DNA of 17,596 bases from CAYUVV01 sp964461325 (GCA_964461325.1 CAYWTW010000013.1:1-17596), one strand, 5' to 3'; shown: positions 7,106 to 13,798, counted from the first letter of the stretch. The notes: generated by a model not told the origin, from the sequence alone. Numbers and translations: made by a program.

Positions 7106-7133
7106 TTGACTTAATCTAAAAAACGTTTAGTAT
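7106..7133 (+). promoter_or_regulatory. Promoter for the SAM hydroxide adenosyltransferase-like gene
   Basis: TTGACT (7106-7111), 16 bp, TAGTAT (7128-7133). This gives a leader of about 60 nt containing a hairpin. Confidence 0.6.
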
Positions 7134-7150
7134 CGACAGCAGTTTAGTTC

Positions 7151-7168
7151 GCTGAGAACGCTCTCAGC
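7151..7168 (+). promoter_or_regulatory. Leader hairpin upstream of the SAM hydroxide adenosyltransferase-like gene
   Basis: GCTGAGA (7151-7157), 4-nt loop ACGC, TCTCAGC (7162-7168). It lies in the predicted 5' leader, 26 nt before the Shine-Dalgarno, and has no T tract, so it is not a terminator. It may stabilise or regulate the message. It does not match the SAM riboswitches I know. Confidence 0.4.
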
Positions 7169-7202
7169 CTTGACATCAAATCCTGGAATCAAAGGAGAAA
7201 GC

Positions 7203-7958
7203 ATGAAAAAGCGAATCGTATTTATCACTGACTGTGTAGACATTGCGTATAACGAATTGCGCGGGACCGTCTTGTCGCAACTAAGCAAGTTGGGGAATAA
7301 TATCGAGTTAGAGATCGAGCCGGTGATTCCTGTTAAGCCTCTCTCGTTGATAAACGGGAGCTTCGTTTTGCGGTTAATGGCAGAGGCCTATCCAGAAGAC
7401 ACAATATTTTCAGTGATCTTAAACCCACTGAAAGAGCGGCCGGCTCGCCTCACCGGCAAAACCAAAACCAAGAGGTTCTATTTCTTGGGCGCAAACACGG
7501 GAGTGTTCGATTGGTTTCTTCGTGATTTTGGGATTGAAGAACTGTATGAGATTCACGATCCTGGCTTCTTCCCGTTTGGAGGGAAATATGTCCACGCTCC
7601 TACCGCCGCGCAGATTGCTTCTGGTGGTCTGCTTAGCTTGATTGGAACCAAATTTGACTCCAGTGGTCTGGCTAAGTTGGACATATCAGAAGGGACGATA
7701 CTGCACATCGACAACTTTGGCTTGATCAAATTCAAGGGCGTTTTACCTAAGCTTAATGAGGGCGATAGATTAACAATCGAGATCGCTGGAAACTCTTTTC
7801 CCGCAGTTTACACTAAGAGAATGATGAGTAGAGATGCTGGAGAATGGGTTTTATATCCCGGTAGCTCGCTCGGACTGCCAGAGATTGGAAAAGTGCGTCA
7901 GAACGGAGCGATTGAAATCAACGCCAACATAGGAGATGTTGTCAAAATCGTTCTATAA
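7203..7958 (+). CDS. Divergent SAM hydroxide adenosyltransferase-like protein (DUF62 family)
   Basis: 251 residues. Canonical members hydrolyse S-adenosylmethionine to adenosine and methionine and belong to the fluorinase superfamily. The fold markers are here: an N-terminal FITDCVD (canonical TDFG), GANTG (96-100, canonical PDNG), HAPTAAQIA (131-139, canonical FAPxAA), HIDNFGLIKF (168-177), and a C-terminal beta domain ending YPGSSLGLPEIG ... GDVVKI. The catalytic Asp-Arg-His set looks altered: the VDPGVG region reads ILNPLKERPAR (Asn74 in place of Asp), and aligning back from HAP puts Gly at the histidine position. It may be inactive, a binding protein, or have another reaction. The start at 7203 has a strong AAAGGAGA. 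The gene ends at a shared terminator. Confidence 0.7.
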   Translation: MKKRIVFITDCVDIAYNELRGTVLSQLSKLGNNIELEIEPVIPVKPLSLINGSFVLRLMAEAYPEDTIFSVILNPLKERPARLTGKTKTKRFYFLGANTGVFDWFLRDFGIEELYEIHDPGFFPFGGKYVHAPTAAQIASGGLLSLIGTKFDSSGLAKLDISEGTILHIDNFGLIKFKGVLPKLNEGDRLTIEIAGNSFPAVYTKRMMSRDAGEWVLYPGSSLGLPEIGKVRQNGAIEINANIGDVVKIVL

Positions 7959-7963
7959 AAATA

Positions 7964-7997
7964 GGCCCCCACATCCGCAGATGCACGGGGGCCTTTT
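7964..7997. terminator. Bidirectional terminator between convergent genes
   Basis: GGCCCCC (7964-7970) pairs with GGGGGCC (7987-7993), with ATC/GAT pairing inside the 16-nt loop. TTTT follows on the plus strand, and TATTTTTAT follows on the minus strand. It ends both the gene stopping at 7958 and the leftward gene stopping at 8002. Confidence 0.85.
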
Positions 7998-8001
7998 GTT
8001 G

Positions 8002-9138
8002 TCAGGGGCGTTGTCTGGTCTCTTTAAAGAAACGACTGAATATCTCCGTTCCGAAACCCCCGGTGACCAGGTGCTCCTTTCTGTTGTTGAGTAATTTCTT
8101 TGTCCAATCGCAGGCTCCTCCGCCCGCCAGTGGATATTTGTCACCAGCAACATTTTGTGCTGTCAGTCTGTAGCAAAGCCCAGAGTAATATCCGAGCCCA
8201 GAGTACCTCGCCAAATCGAAGTAAAAATGGGCGTGCGGGTACCTACTTCTCAGAGAGTCAATAATCTGCCCTTCGGTGAACTGCAACTCCCTGATGTAAG
8301 TTTCCAACTCTGGATTCTCGTCGGGAATCTCTCGCGCGCGATCAATTCGGCCAGGTAAATCAATTGAGCAGACATCGAGCAAATTAAACGCTCCGTCTTT
8401 CCCAACCAGCACCACTTCCTCTCGGCTGATGCGGCCTTCGGAAATTAGCCTCTCCACAATCCCAATGTGTGATATGGCGACAGAAATGTTCCGCGTCCCG
8501 TATCCCAGACTCACTGAGCGCGTCAGAAAATTCAACCAGATTTCAAGATGGGCTGACAAAGAAGCCAGCTCAAACTTGTTGAATCCCGTTGTGTCTCTGC
8601 CCGCCGAGGCAAGAGCAAAAGATCTGAAATGGGAAGTTAACCCAGAATCTTTGGGAAAATTCTGGAGCCGAAGAGCGCGATGACTTGCCGCCAGATGTAC
8701 TTCCTGGTTTTTTTGACTGGGGCCTTTTGCTCTGCGCCGGCGAGCACACTCGATCGCCGATGCCATGCTCGAATCGCCAATCACTTCCACGTTTCTTATC
8801 GTGGGCAACACCACCTTTGGATCCAGGGTGGTGAGCGTGGCATTTGCTCCTACTGGGCCGACTGGTGACAATTCCACCGCTGAAAAATAGTCGGGAAGAA
8901 TCGAGTAGAGCAAGCCGTCGATCGCAATTAGATCTCTTGGGTCTGTGCTTCCAGCCAGACTGAAGCGATTTTTCGCATAGTTCCGCATAATTTCAGCGGG
9001 ACTGATCTGTCCGATCTTCTTCTCCAAGATGTGCAGAAGCAGGGTATGAAAATCTGCCCAATTGACGTCCTCAGACGAGAGCGTCTCAACAATATTACCC
9101 ATTCCAATGGCCGCGAGAATTCTTTCGACACCTTTCAC
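8002..9138 (-). CDS. Class II aminoacyl-tRNA synthetase-like protein (HisS/HisZ-like core)
   Basis: 378 residues from a GTG at 9138. The later part resembles the catalytic core of HisRS and its paralogue HisZ: ELSPVGPVGAN near residue 90, a motif-2-like HFRSFALASAGRD (170-182), FDLARYSGLGYYSGL (307-321), which recalls HisRS GLGYYTG, and YPLAGGGACDW (335-345), close to the GGRYD loop. The N-terminal 80 residues are helical and not recognised. No anticodon-binding domain is visible. HisZ would regulate ATP phosphoribosyltransferase, but no his gene is near, so an amino-acid or nucleotide ligase role is equally possible. The start follows AAGGAGAT spaced 4 nt from the GTG. A longer in-frame TTG start at 9243 lacks such a site. 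Convergent with the SAM hydroxide adenosyltransferase-like gene. Confidence 0.55.
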   Translation of the reverse strand: MKGVERILAAIGMGNIVETLSSEDVNWADFHTLLLHILEKKIGQISPAEIMRNYAKNRFSLAGSTDPRDLIAIDGLLYSILPDYFSAVELSPVGPVGANATLTTLDPKVVLPTIRNVEVIGDSSMASAIECARRRRAKGPSQKNQEVHLAASHRALRLQNFPKDSGLTSHFRSFALASAGRDTTGFNKFELASLSAHLEIWLNFLTRSVSLGYGTRNISVAISHIGIVERLISEGRISREEVVLVGKDGAFNLLDVCSIDLPGRIDRAREIPDENPELETYIRELQFTEGQIIDSLRSRYPHAHFYFDLARYSGLGYYSGLCYRLTAQNVAGDKYPLAGGGACDWTKKLLNNRKEHLVTGGFGTEIFSRFFKETRQRP

Positions 9139-9187
9139 GTTTATCTCCTTGTAAAGACCTTGTTTTGTTCTGCCCAACGCTGATTTA

Positions 9188-9216
9188 TAACTATCACACT
9201 TTTGATTTTTCGGCAA
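9188..9216 (-). promoter_or_regulatory. Possible promoter of the HisZ-like gene
   Basis: On the minus strand TTGCCG (9216-9211), 17 bp, TAGTTA (9193-9188). It would give a leader of about 45 nt containing AAGGAGAT. Confidence 0.4.
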
Positions 9217-9286
9217 AAATAAGTACGAGCCAAAACTTATCAATTAAAATGTTAGTGTCAAAGGTGTAAGAGGTAAGCCACTTTTC

Positions 9287-9335
9287 TTGTAAATGAGACA
9301 GAAACGAACTGCACCTAGGAGTGTCTCATTTACAA
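9287..9335. repeat. Perfect 14-bp inverted repeat with 21-nt spacer
   Basis: TTGTAAATGAGACA (9287-9300) and TGTCTCATTTACAA (9322-9335) are exact reverse complements. The spacer is 9301-9321. There is no T tract, so this is not a standard terminator. TGTCTCATTTAC resembles an IS terminal repeat, so it may be a 49-bp MITE, a relic junction of two IS ends, or a protein-binding dyad. No transposase is adjacent. It lies in a 486-bp stretch without a gene (9139-9624). In the rest of that stretch I see only the promoters listed and the structured leader. Confidence 0.8.
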
Positions 9336-9473
9336 AACGCGGTTTTTGGAAAATGACCCCCTATGCGGAGAGGTCAAGATACTAATTGAATTGCTGCTCA
9401 GAAACCCTTACAACGCTTGATATCACTCCGTCCGAGACGCGGATGGGGCAAAATCTGGTCAAATCGCCGCCTA

Positions 9474-9502
9474 TTGACAAAAACAATTGATGCTTATACA
9501 AT
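9474..9502 (+). promoter_or_regulatory. Near-consensus sigma-70 promoter
   Basis: TTGACA (9474-9479), 17 bp, TACAAT (9497-9502). The best match to consensus in the window. It drives a leader of about 115 nt. Confidence 0.75.
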
Positions 9503-9509
9503 AGTGGCA

Positions 9510-9617
9510 GATTCCAGATGCGCCGATGGCGATCGGGCCCGTAGCGCGGGGTACGCGTAGGTTGGTAGGGCCAGTGGCCTCCAGCCGTCAGTTCTTTTCC
9601 AGTGATGCTGGGAGGAG
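9510..9617 (+). promoter_or_regulatory. Structured 5' leader that can mask the Shine-Dalgarno
   Basis: GC-rich leader with several short stems. CCAGC (9581-9585) pairs with GCTGG (9607-9611), and after a one-base bulge CCT (9578-9580) pairs with AGG (9613-9615), which covers part of the ribosome site GGGAGGAG (9610-9617). Smaller stems are CGCC/GGCG near 9521-9531 and GGCC/GGCC near 9569-9579. No known riboswitch class is recognised. Confidence 0.4.
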
Positions 9618-9624
9618 TTTCGTC

Positions 9625-10329
9625 ATGTTGTTTTTCCAATTCAGCTGTCGTAACGGTGCCGGGTCGATTTTTTCTCTGACAGGTAATAAATACAGAGTTG
9701 TTGGTTCTAGCGTGCCAACAAGCCTTGCTCCTGGTGACGGTCTGGTGGAGGCGTTTTCAGTTTACTCACCATGTCCAACAGTAAGGGTGGGGGTGTTGGC
9801 GTTGATCGACAGTGGAGGATCTTGCGGGTTTGTGGGTTTGGACTGGTCGCAAGATGGAAAATTAGAAATCAGCAAGGAGCCCTATTTTAACCCTCAACGT
9901 CCTGGCCAAGTATACGCGGAAGAAGGGGAGGCATGGATTGAAGTGGTGATCGGGAATCATCGCTACACCAGCAATCAAGAGAGGGCGGGCCAATGCACCC
10001 ATCACATTCCCGACAATAACTTGCTTTGTCGTTATCTGGCCGGTACGGCGGAGGCCAAAGAGGTCCATCAAGCCGCCCGTTCATTCGAGCGCCAGGCACG
10101 ACGGATGGATATACTTGAAGGCGCAGTGACAAGGATGAAGCGCGAGCTGTCTTTGCACGAAGATCTTCAGGAGATACAGAAACCCCTGATTCAGAAACTC
10201 AAGGAAGCTCGTGACGATTGGGAGCGTCTGGCACGAGCTCTGGCGCGGGAAATTGATATCCGGTGGTTCAAGAGCCCAATGGCGCTGGTCCTGTTGAAGG
10301 ATCCACTACTCTCGACCCCGGCTCAATGA
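9625..10329 (+). CDS. Unknown protein with C-terminal coiled coil
   Basis: 234 residues, not recognised. The first ~150 look like a compact beta-rich domain (SIFSLTGNKYRVVG, then VRVGVLALIDSGG, then EEGEAWIEVVIGNHRYTS). A charged helical segment from about residue 157 to 215 (AKEVHQAARSFERQARRM and on to LKEARDDWERLARAL) is a likely coiled coil. There is no signal peptide and no clear membrane helix. The frame is open back to 9526, but the ATG at 9625 has GGGAGGAG at good spacing while the upstream start has no ribosome site and lies in the leader. Transcribed alone: a strong promoter before it and a terminator after it. Confidence 0.6.
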   Translation: MLFFQFSCRNGAGSIFSLTGNKYRVVGSSVPTSLAPGDGLVEAFSVYSPCPTVRVGVLALIDSGGSCGFVGLDWSQDGKLEISKEPYFNPQRPGQVYAEEGEAWIEVVIGNHRYTSNQERAGQCTHHIPDNNLLCRYLAGTAEAKEVHQAARSFERQARRMDILEGAVTRMKRELSLHEDLQEIQKPLIQKLKEARDDWERLARALAREIDIRWFKSPMALVLLKDPLLSTPAQ

Positions 10330-10351
10330 CAACATCGCTAAACAAAGTTCT

Positions 10352-10388
10352 GGCCCTGGGTGGAATCACTTCCGCTCGGGGCCTTTTT
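10352..10388 (+). terminator. Rho-independent terminator
   Basis: GGCCC near 10352 pairs with GGGCC ending at 10383, with GGAA/TTCC pairing inside, followed by TTTTT (10384-10388). It ends the coiled-coil protein transcript. Confidence 0.75.
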
Positions 10389-10389
10389 G

Positions 10390-10419
10390 TTGCTCAAGGC
10401 ATCACTATTTTGCTATATT
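10390..10419 (+). promoter_or_regulatory. Extended -10 promoter for the small membrane protein
   Basis: TTGCTC (10390-10395), 18 bp, TGC-TATATT (10411-10419). The GTG start at 10426 is 6 nt after the -10, indicating a leaderless message. Confidence 0.55.
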
Positions 10420-10425
10420 AAAATC

Positions 10426-10707
10426 GTGGAATGGCCTGATCATCGTTTAAGCAAAGTCGAGGCGCTGGTGGAGGAAAATAACCAGATTTTGCGCCGGCTC
10501 CAGCGCGCCTCACGCTGGGCGCGCCTGTTCGTCTGGCTGAAGTGGCTCTTGGTGATTGGCGGTGCTTTCGGTTTGTATTATTATCTGGAGCCGATGCTGG
10601 GTCGGTGGTTGGAGGGTTACGAGGCCATCCGGCAAACGCTGGGAGAGGCGGGGGTTAATTTGCCCGCCTTTACCGGCGAGACGGGGACTTCCACCCCGCC
10701 GAGATAG
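10426..10707 (+). CDS. Small membrane protein with N-terminal coiled coil
   Basis: 93 residues from a GTG. The N terminus (DHRLSKVEALVEENNQILRR) is a short heptad-like helix. A basic stretch leads to a membrane helix (about residues 33-53, LFVWLKWLLVIGGAFGLYYY). The tail (LEPMLGRWLEGYEAIRQTL, ending in a Thr/Pro-rich stretch) probably lies outside the cytoplasm. Function unknown; the layout suggests a small scaffold or oligomerising membrane protein. The frame is open upstream to 10360, but that part lies within the terminator and promoter, so the GTG just after the -10 is the better start. tRNA-Phe begins 9 nt after the stop. Confidence 0.65.
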   Translation: MEWPDHRLSKVEALVEENNQILRRLQRASRWARLFVWLKWLLVIGGAFGLYYYLEPMLGRWLEGYEAIRQTLGEAGVNLPAFTGETGTSTPPR

Positions 10708-10716
10708 GTTTAGCGC

Positions 10717-10792
10717 GCCGAGGTAGCTCAGTTGGTAGAGCGTCCGCCTGAAGAGCGGTAGGTCGCCGGTTCGAGCCCGGCCCTCGGCACCA
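10717..10792 (+). tRNA. tRNA-Phe (GAA)
   Basis: Acceptor GCCGAGG (10717-10723) pairs with CCTCGGC (10782-10788), discriminator A, CCA encoded (10790-10792). Loop CTGAAGA gives anticodon GAA. The outer pair of the anticodon stem is T-T (27:43), leaving four good pairs. Confidence 0.95.
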
Positions 10793-10799
10793 AGATTAA

Positions 10800-11294
10800 T
10801 TACACCGATTTGACTTTGATTTTTTTGACTTTGTCTTTATCAATTTTGGGCAGACGAATCGTGAGCAAGCCGTGCCGCTCGGTGGCCTCGGCTTCGTCGG
10901 CCTCGACTTCGGCCGGTAGCAATATCGTCTTGGCGAAGGAACCCCAATAGAGCTCTTGTTGGAAATAATCATCGGCGCGGACCTCTTCCGCGATTTCGCG
11001 CCGGCCGCGAATAGTTACCATATCGCGGGTGATGTTGATCGTCAGGTCCTCCGGCCGAACGCCCGCCGTCATGGTTTTTATATAAATATCGGAGGGGGTT
11101 TGGTAGACGTCGACCGCGAGCTCACCTTCTTCCTCGGCCGCTTCTGGCCAAGCCGGTTTTTCGCTACCGTCACTTACGATTGGCCCATTGCGTCGGGCGA
11201 CGTAATCGTCCGGCTCAAGTTCTTCTTCCTCGCCGCGTAGCGGGGAGAAGCCGCCAGTCAGCTTTTCAAAAAATGAGCGTCGTCCTTTGGCCAT
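10800..11294 (-). CDS. Hsp20 / alpha-crystallin family small heat-shock protein
   Basis: A 164-residue ATP-independent holdase chaperone. The first ~55 residues are charged and probably disordered (MAKGRRSFFEKLTGGFSPLR, then an acidic run). The alpha-crystallin domain follows: LAVDVYQTPSDIYIKTMTAG, VRPEDLTINITRDMVTIRGRR, then the FAKTILLP element and HGLLTIRLPK near the end, where the family has GVLxVxLPK. The C-terminal tail is lysine-rich, ending KIKVKSV. The ATG at 11294 lies inside the end of the PrsW-like gene (37-bp overlap, different frame) with no Shine-Dalgarno, so translational coupling is likely. Last gene of the leftward run with tsaD. Confidence 0.92.
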   Translation of the reverse strand: MAKGRRSFFEKLTGGFSPLRGEEEELEPDDYVARRNGPIVSDGSEKPAWPEAAEEEGELAVDVYQTPSDIYIKTMTAGVRPEDLTINITRDMVTIRGRREIAEEVRADDYFQQELYWGSFAKTILLPAEVEADEAEATERHGLLTIRLPKIDKDKVKKIKVKSV

Positions 11295-12094
11295 GGATTT
11301 TTAATCGTTTTTGCTTTTTCAAATAATAAAATAACCAAGATTGTCACCAGCCACAGCAGAAGAAAAATTTGGAAAATTTGCCACAACCCGGTCTGATGTT
11401 CGGCCGCTCCCGCCTGGCTAAGATTAATTATAGAAAGATTGAAAGCCGCGTGCAAGGCGGTCGCGAGCAAAAGGCCAAATAATCCCCAGAGCCAGCGTGC
11501 CCAACCGCGCGCGTAAAAGCCCAAAGCCAGACCAAAACCGAATAAACCTGAAGCTGTGACGTGGAGTATCGTTGCTCCAATGAAGCGGAGGTTGCCGGTG
11601 ATGGCGAGTGAGACAAAATCAAGTTCAAAAGTGTTTCGGAGGTCGCCCAGAATATATAGAGTGTTTTCCAACGCGGCAAAACCGAGAGCCGCCGTAATCA
11701 AATAGACCATCGCGTCGCCCGGCTCGTCATAGGCGCGATTGTGGGCGCTTGTGAGCCAAACTGCGCCAAATTTGATTGATTCTTCAATCAGAACCCAAAC
11801 CAGAACGAGACCAAACGAAATGGTGAGTGGGCCAACCGCCCAACCGCCGTTGTCGGCGAAAAAAAAGTCTTTAACCCAGCGCTCGAGCATAAAGGCGGGA
11901 AAAATGCCTAGGCCACCAACTAGGAAAGTGGCGAGGATGAGTCGTTTGGGTTCTGGCCGCGCGTTATCCTCTTTAAGCCAGAACCAGAGCCAAAGACCGG
12001 CGGGCAAGAGGCCGCCGAGCAGGGCCAGATAAAAATCAAAACTTTGGAGATTGGCGATGATTATCTGGTCCCAGTTAACGTTGGCTGGTGTCAC
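11258..12094 (-). CDS. PrsW family intramembrane metalloprotease
   Basis: 278 residues, with about seven or eight hydrophobic helices. Predicted zinc-binding and catalytic residues are in place: EESIK (Glu104-Glu105, Lys108) in one helix, FAALEN (Glu143) in another, His178 in the ILHVTASGLFG helix, and His215 in LHAAFN. PrsW-type proteases cut membrane-anchored anti-sigma factors in Bacillus; here the substrate is unknown. The GTG at 12094 is 4 nt after the tsaD stop, and the GGAG between them touches the GTG directly, so stop-restart coupling is more likely than ordinary initiation. It overlaps the Hsp20 gene at its 3' end. Confidence 0.88.
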   Translation of the reverse strand: MTPANVNWDQIIIANLQSFDFYLALLGGLLPAGLWLWFWLKEDNARPEPKRLILATFLVGGLGIFPAFMLERWVKDFFFADNGGWAVGPLTISFGLVLVWVLIEESIKFGAVWLTSAHNRAYDEPGDAMVYLITAALGFAALENTLYILGDLRNTFELDFVSLAITGNLRFIGATILHVTASGLFGFGLALGFYARGWARWLWGLFGLLLATALHAAFNLSIINLSQAGAAEHQTGLWQIFQIFLLLWLVTILVILLFEKAKTIKNPWPKDDAHFLKS

Positions 12095-12098
12095 CTCC

Positions 12099-13217
12099 TT
12101 ATTCTAACAGACGATTGACCGAATGGTTAAGCGGCCATTGGCCGCGGGCGCGCAGTTCTTCAAAATCGGGTTCGCCCGGATTTAGCGGCCGGGCGCCGGC
12201 CGCAATTTCGATTTCGGCCGCCGCGGCAATCATCGTTGCGTTATCGCCCGTTAGTTCAGACGCGGGCGCGAGGAGAGGCCGGCCGATTTGTTCTTGGGCA
12301 AGAGCGTTAAGCCGATTTGCGAGCGCGCGATTAGCGGCGACGCCCCCGCCCAAAACCAGGGTTCGGGGTTGGACGCGACGAACGGCGAGAGCCGTTTTGG
12401 CAACCAAGCTGTCGAGCGCCGCTTCTTCGAACGCCAGAGCGAATTTTTGTTTAATCAGGGGGTCGGCGGTCATTTCTGGAGAGAGCGTTTGGAGCCGATA
12501 GCGGATAGCCGTTTTGAGGCCGGAGAAAGAAAAATCCAGGTCCGCGGTCGCGATCATTGGCCGAGGGAAGGGCGGGTCGAGGCGCGCGTTCGGCGCGAGA
12601 GTCTGGCGCGCCTGTTCCGCCAAGGCCGCGAGGGCCGGCCCGCCCGGGTAGGGGAGGCCGAGCAGGCGAGCCGCCTTGTCGTAGGCCTCGCCCACAGCAT
12701 CGTCCCGTGTTTGGCCCAGACGTTCGTAGCGGCCCCACGCTGGCGCGAGAACGAGCTCAGTGTGACCGCCACTGGCGATCAGGGCGAGAACTGGAAAAAC
12801 GAAAGTCAGGGACGTGTTGGCTCGGGCGCCTACTTCCCCGAGCCGGATAAGCGGCGAGTAGAGATGGCCGGCGAGATGGTTCGTCGGGTAGAGGGGGATA
12901 CGTCGTTCGCGGGCGAGCGCGCGGGCAAACTCGAGCCCGACCCAGAGGGCGGGCTCGAGGCCGGGGCCAACGGTCACGGCAATGAGGTCGGGCGCCGGCG
13001 TGCTCGGCAGACCGGCCATGAGAATCGGCAGATTTTTTTCATGTTCGCGGCGGGCGAGACGGGGGACGACGCCCCCGAAGGGGGCGTGGACGGCTGTCTG
13101 CGAAGCCACGGCGTGGTGCCGGACGAGAAAGTGGGGTTGGTCGTCACGCCATTCGGCTTGCACTAGACTAATCGCGGTTTCGTCGCAACTCGTTTCAATC
13201 GCGAGAATGGTTCTCAT
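12099..13217 (-). CDS. tsaD: tRNA threonylcarbamoyladenosine transferase TsaD
   Basis: TsaD transfers the threonylcarbamoyl group to A37 of ANN-decoding tRNAs, working with TsaB and TsaE. 372 residues, slightly longer than the usual ~340 because of an insert after the HxxGH motif (RLGEVGARANTSLTF). Motifs: LAIETSCDET at 5-14, metal-binding NHLAGH (His114, His118), ASGGHTEL at 148-155, and LGGGVAANRAL in the last third. The ATG at 13217 gives MRTILAIETSCDET, the standard N terminus. First gene of a leftward operon with the PrsW-like protease (4-nt gap) and Hsp20. Confidence 0.97.
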   Translation of the reverse strand: MRTILAIETSCDETAISLVQAEWRDDQPHFLVRHHAVASQTAVHAPFGGVVPRLARREHEKNLPILMAGLPSTPAPDLIAVTVGPGLEPALWVGLEFARALARERRIPLYPTNHLAGHLYSPLIRLGEVGARANTSLTFVFPVLALIASGGHTELVLAPAWGRYERLGQTRDDAVGEAYDKAARLLGLPYPGGPALAALAEQARQTLAPNARLDPPFPRPMIATADLDFSFSGLKTAIRYRLQTLSPEMTADPLIKQKFALAFEEAALDSLVAKTALAVRRVQPRTLVLGGGVAANRALANRLNALAQEQIGRPLLAPASELTGDNATMIAAAAEIEIAAGARPLNPGEPDFEELRARGQWPLNHSVNRLLE

Positions 13218-13233
13218 TTAATTTTTCCCAATA

Positions 13234-13263
13234 CTGGCATTTTTCTCCCAAATGTGCTAGAGT
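13234..13263 (+). promoter_or_regulatory. Extended -10 promoter for the 123-aa protein
   Basis: CTGGCA (13234-13239), 18 bp, TGC-TAGAGT (13255-13263). The transcript would start near 13270, just before AAAGGAGGTGA. Confidence 0.55.
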
Positions 13264-13288
13264 GCTGGCAGAAAGGAGGTGATGGGTC

Positions 13289-13660
13289 TTGAAAAAGAAG
13301 AGCAATCGGCGACATTATCGCCAGGATCAGAAGAGTCAAATGCCATATCTTGTTTACGGAGAGATGGAGGATGGATCTCTCATGTTTCTTGGCAAAACGA
13401 AGGCGGGAAGTCGTTTACAAGCTAAGAATAACATTCGGTTTCGAATTCACGGTCTCACACCGGAAGCCAATCTGCCTTACGGTTTGGTGGTTAAGGCGGC
13501 AGGGAACCGCCAAGAAGCAAAACCATTAACGGCCGAAGGCCAGATAGAGCCGCCAACAAAGTCGAAGCCCAAAGAACGTGAGAGAAGCCGCGGCATTCCT
13601 CCACGCCTTACTTGTTTGCTTTTCCCGGTTGACGACTCCACCGCCTGTTTCAGGGTCTAA
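13289..13660 (+). CDS. Small basic protein of unknown function (TTG start)
   Basis: 123 residues, not recognised. A very basic N terminus (KKKSNRRHYRQDQKS) is followed by a short mixed domain (MPYLVYGEMEDGSLMFLGKT, then IRFRIHGLTPEANLPYGLVV). A Lys/Glu/Pro-rich linker follows, then a tail ending STACFRV. The basic start suggests nucleic-acid or ribosome binding, as an inference only. The TTG at 13289 stands 9 nt after a perfect AAAGGAGG. An ATG at 13282 in another frame is only 2 nt from that site and gives a 47-codon frame with less protein-like content. It has its own promoter and terminator, and runs divergently from tsaD. Confidence 0.6.
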   Translation: MKKKSNRRHYRQDQKSQMPYLVYGEMEDGSLMFLGKTKAGSRLQAKNNIRFRIHGLTPEANLPYGLVVKAAGNRQEAKPLTAEGQIEPPTKSKPKERERSRGIPPRLTCLLFPVDDSTACFRV

Positions 13661-13662
13661 TC

Positions 13663-13699
13663 GCGCTCGTACCACGGATGGTACGGGCGCCTTTTATTT
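13663..13699 (+). terminator. Rho-independent terminator
   Basis: GCGCTCGTACC (13663-13673) pairs with GGTACGGGCGC (13680-13690), 11 bp with one G-T pair and a 6-nt loop, followed by TTTTATTT. Confidence 0.9.
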
Positions 13700-13717
13700 C
13701 TACGAAGTTTCAATTTG

Positions 13718-13789
13718 TGACCCCACCGGGAATCGAACCCGGATTTGCGCCTTGAAAGAGCGCTGTCCTAACCATTAGACGATGAGGCC
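13718..13789 (-). tRNA. tRNA-Glu (TTC)
   Basis: On the minus strand acceptor GGCCTCA (13789-13783) pairs with TGGGGTC (13725-13719) with two G-T pairs, discriminator A at 13718. Anticodon stem GCGCT/GGCGC encloses CTTTCAA, so the anticodon is TTC. T arm CCGGG-TTCGATT-CCCGG. CCA is not encoded. Confidence 0.95.
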
Positions 13790-13798
13790 TTAACTTAA

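Noticed and set aside
7964..7993. GGCCCCC/GGGGGCC as a second att site for the tRNA-Arg element
   Set aside because: Shares only a run of G with the tRNA 3' end. Its stem and T tracts explain it fully as a terminator.
9382..9639. 85-codon minus-strand ORF upstream of the coiled-coil protein
   Set aside because: It runs through the promoter and the structured leader, shows no domain features and no ribosome site.
12288..13166. 292-codon plus-strand ORF opposite tsaD
   Set aside because: Shadow of tsaD in GC-rich sequence: low complexity, no motifs, and no ribosome site.
13578..13778. Plus-strand ORF ending in DPTGNRTRICALKERCPNH
   Set aside because: This is the antisense of tRNA-Glu plus terminator sequence; no ribosome site.
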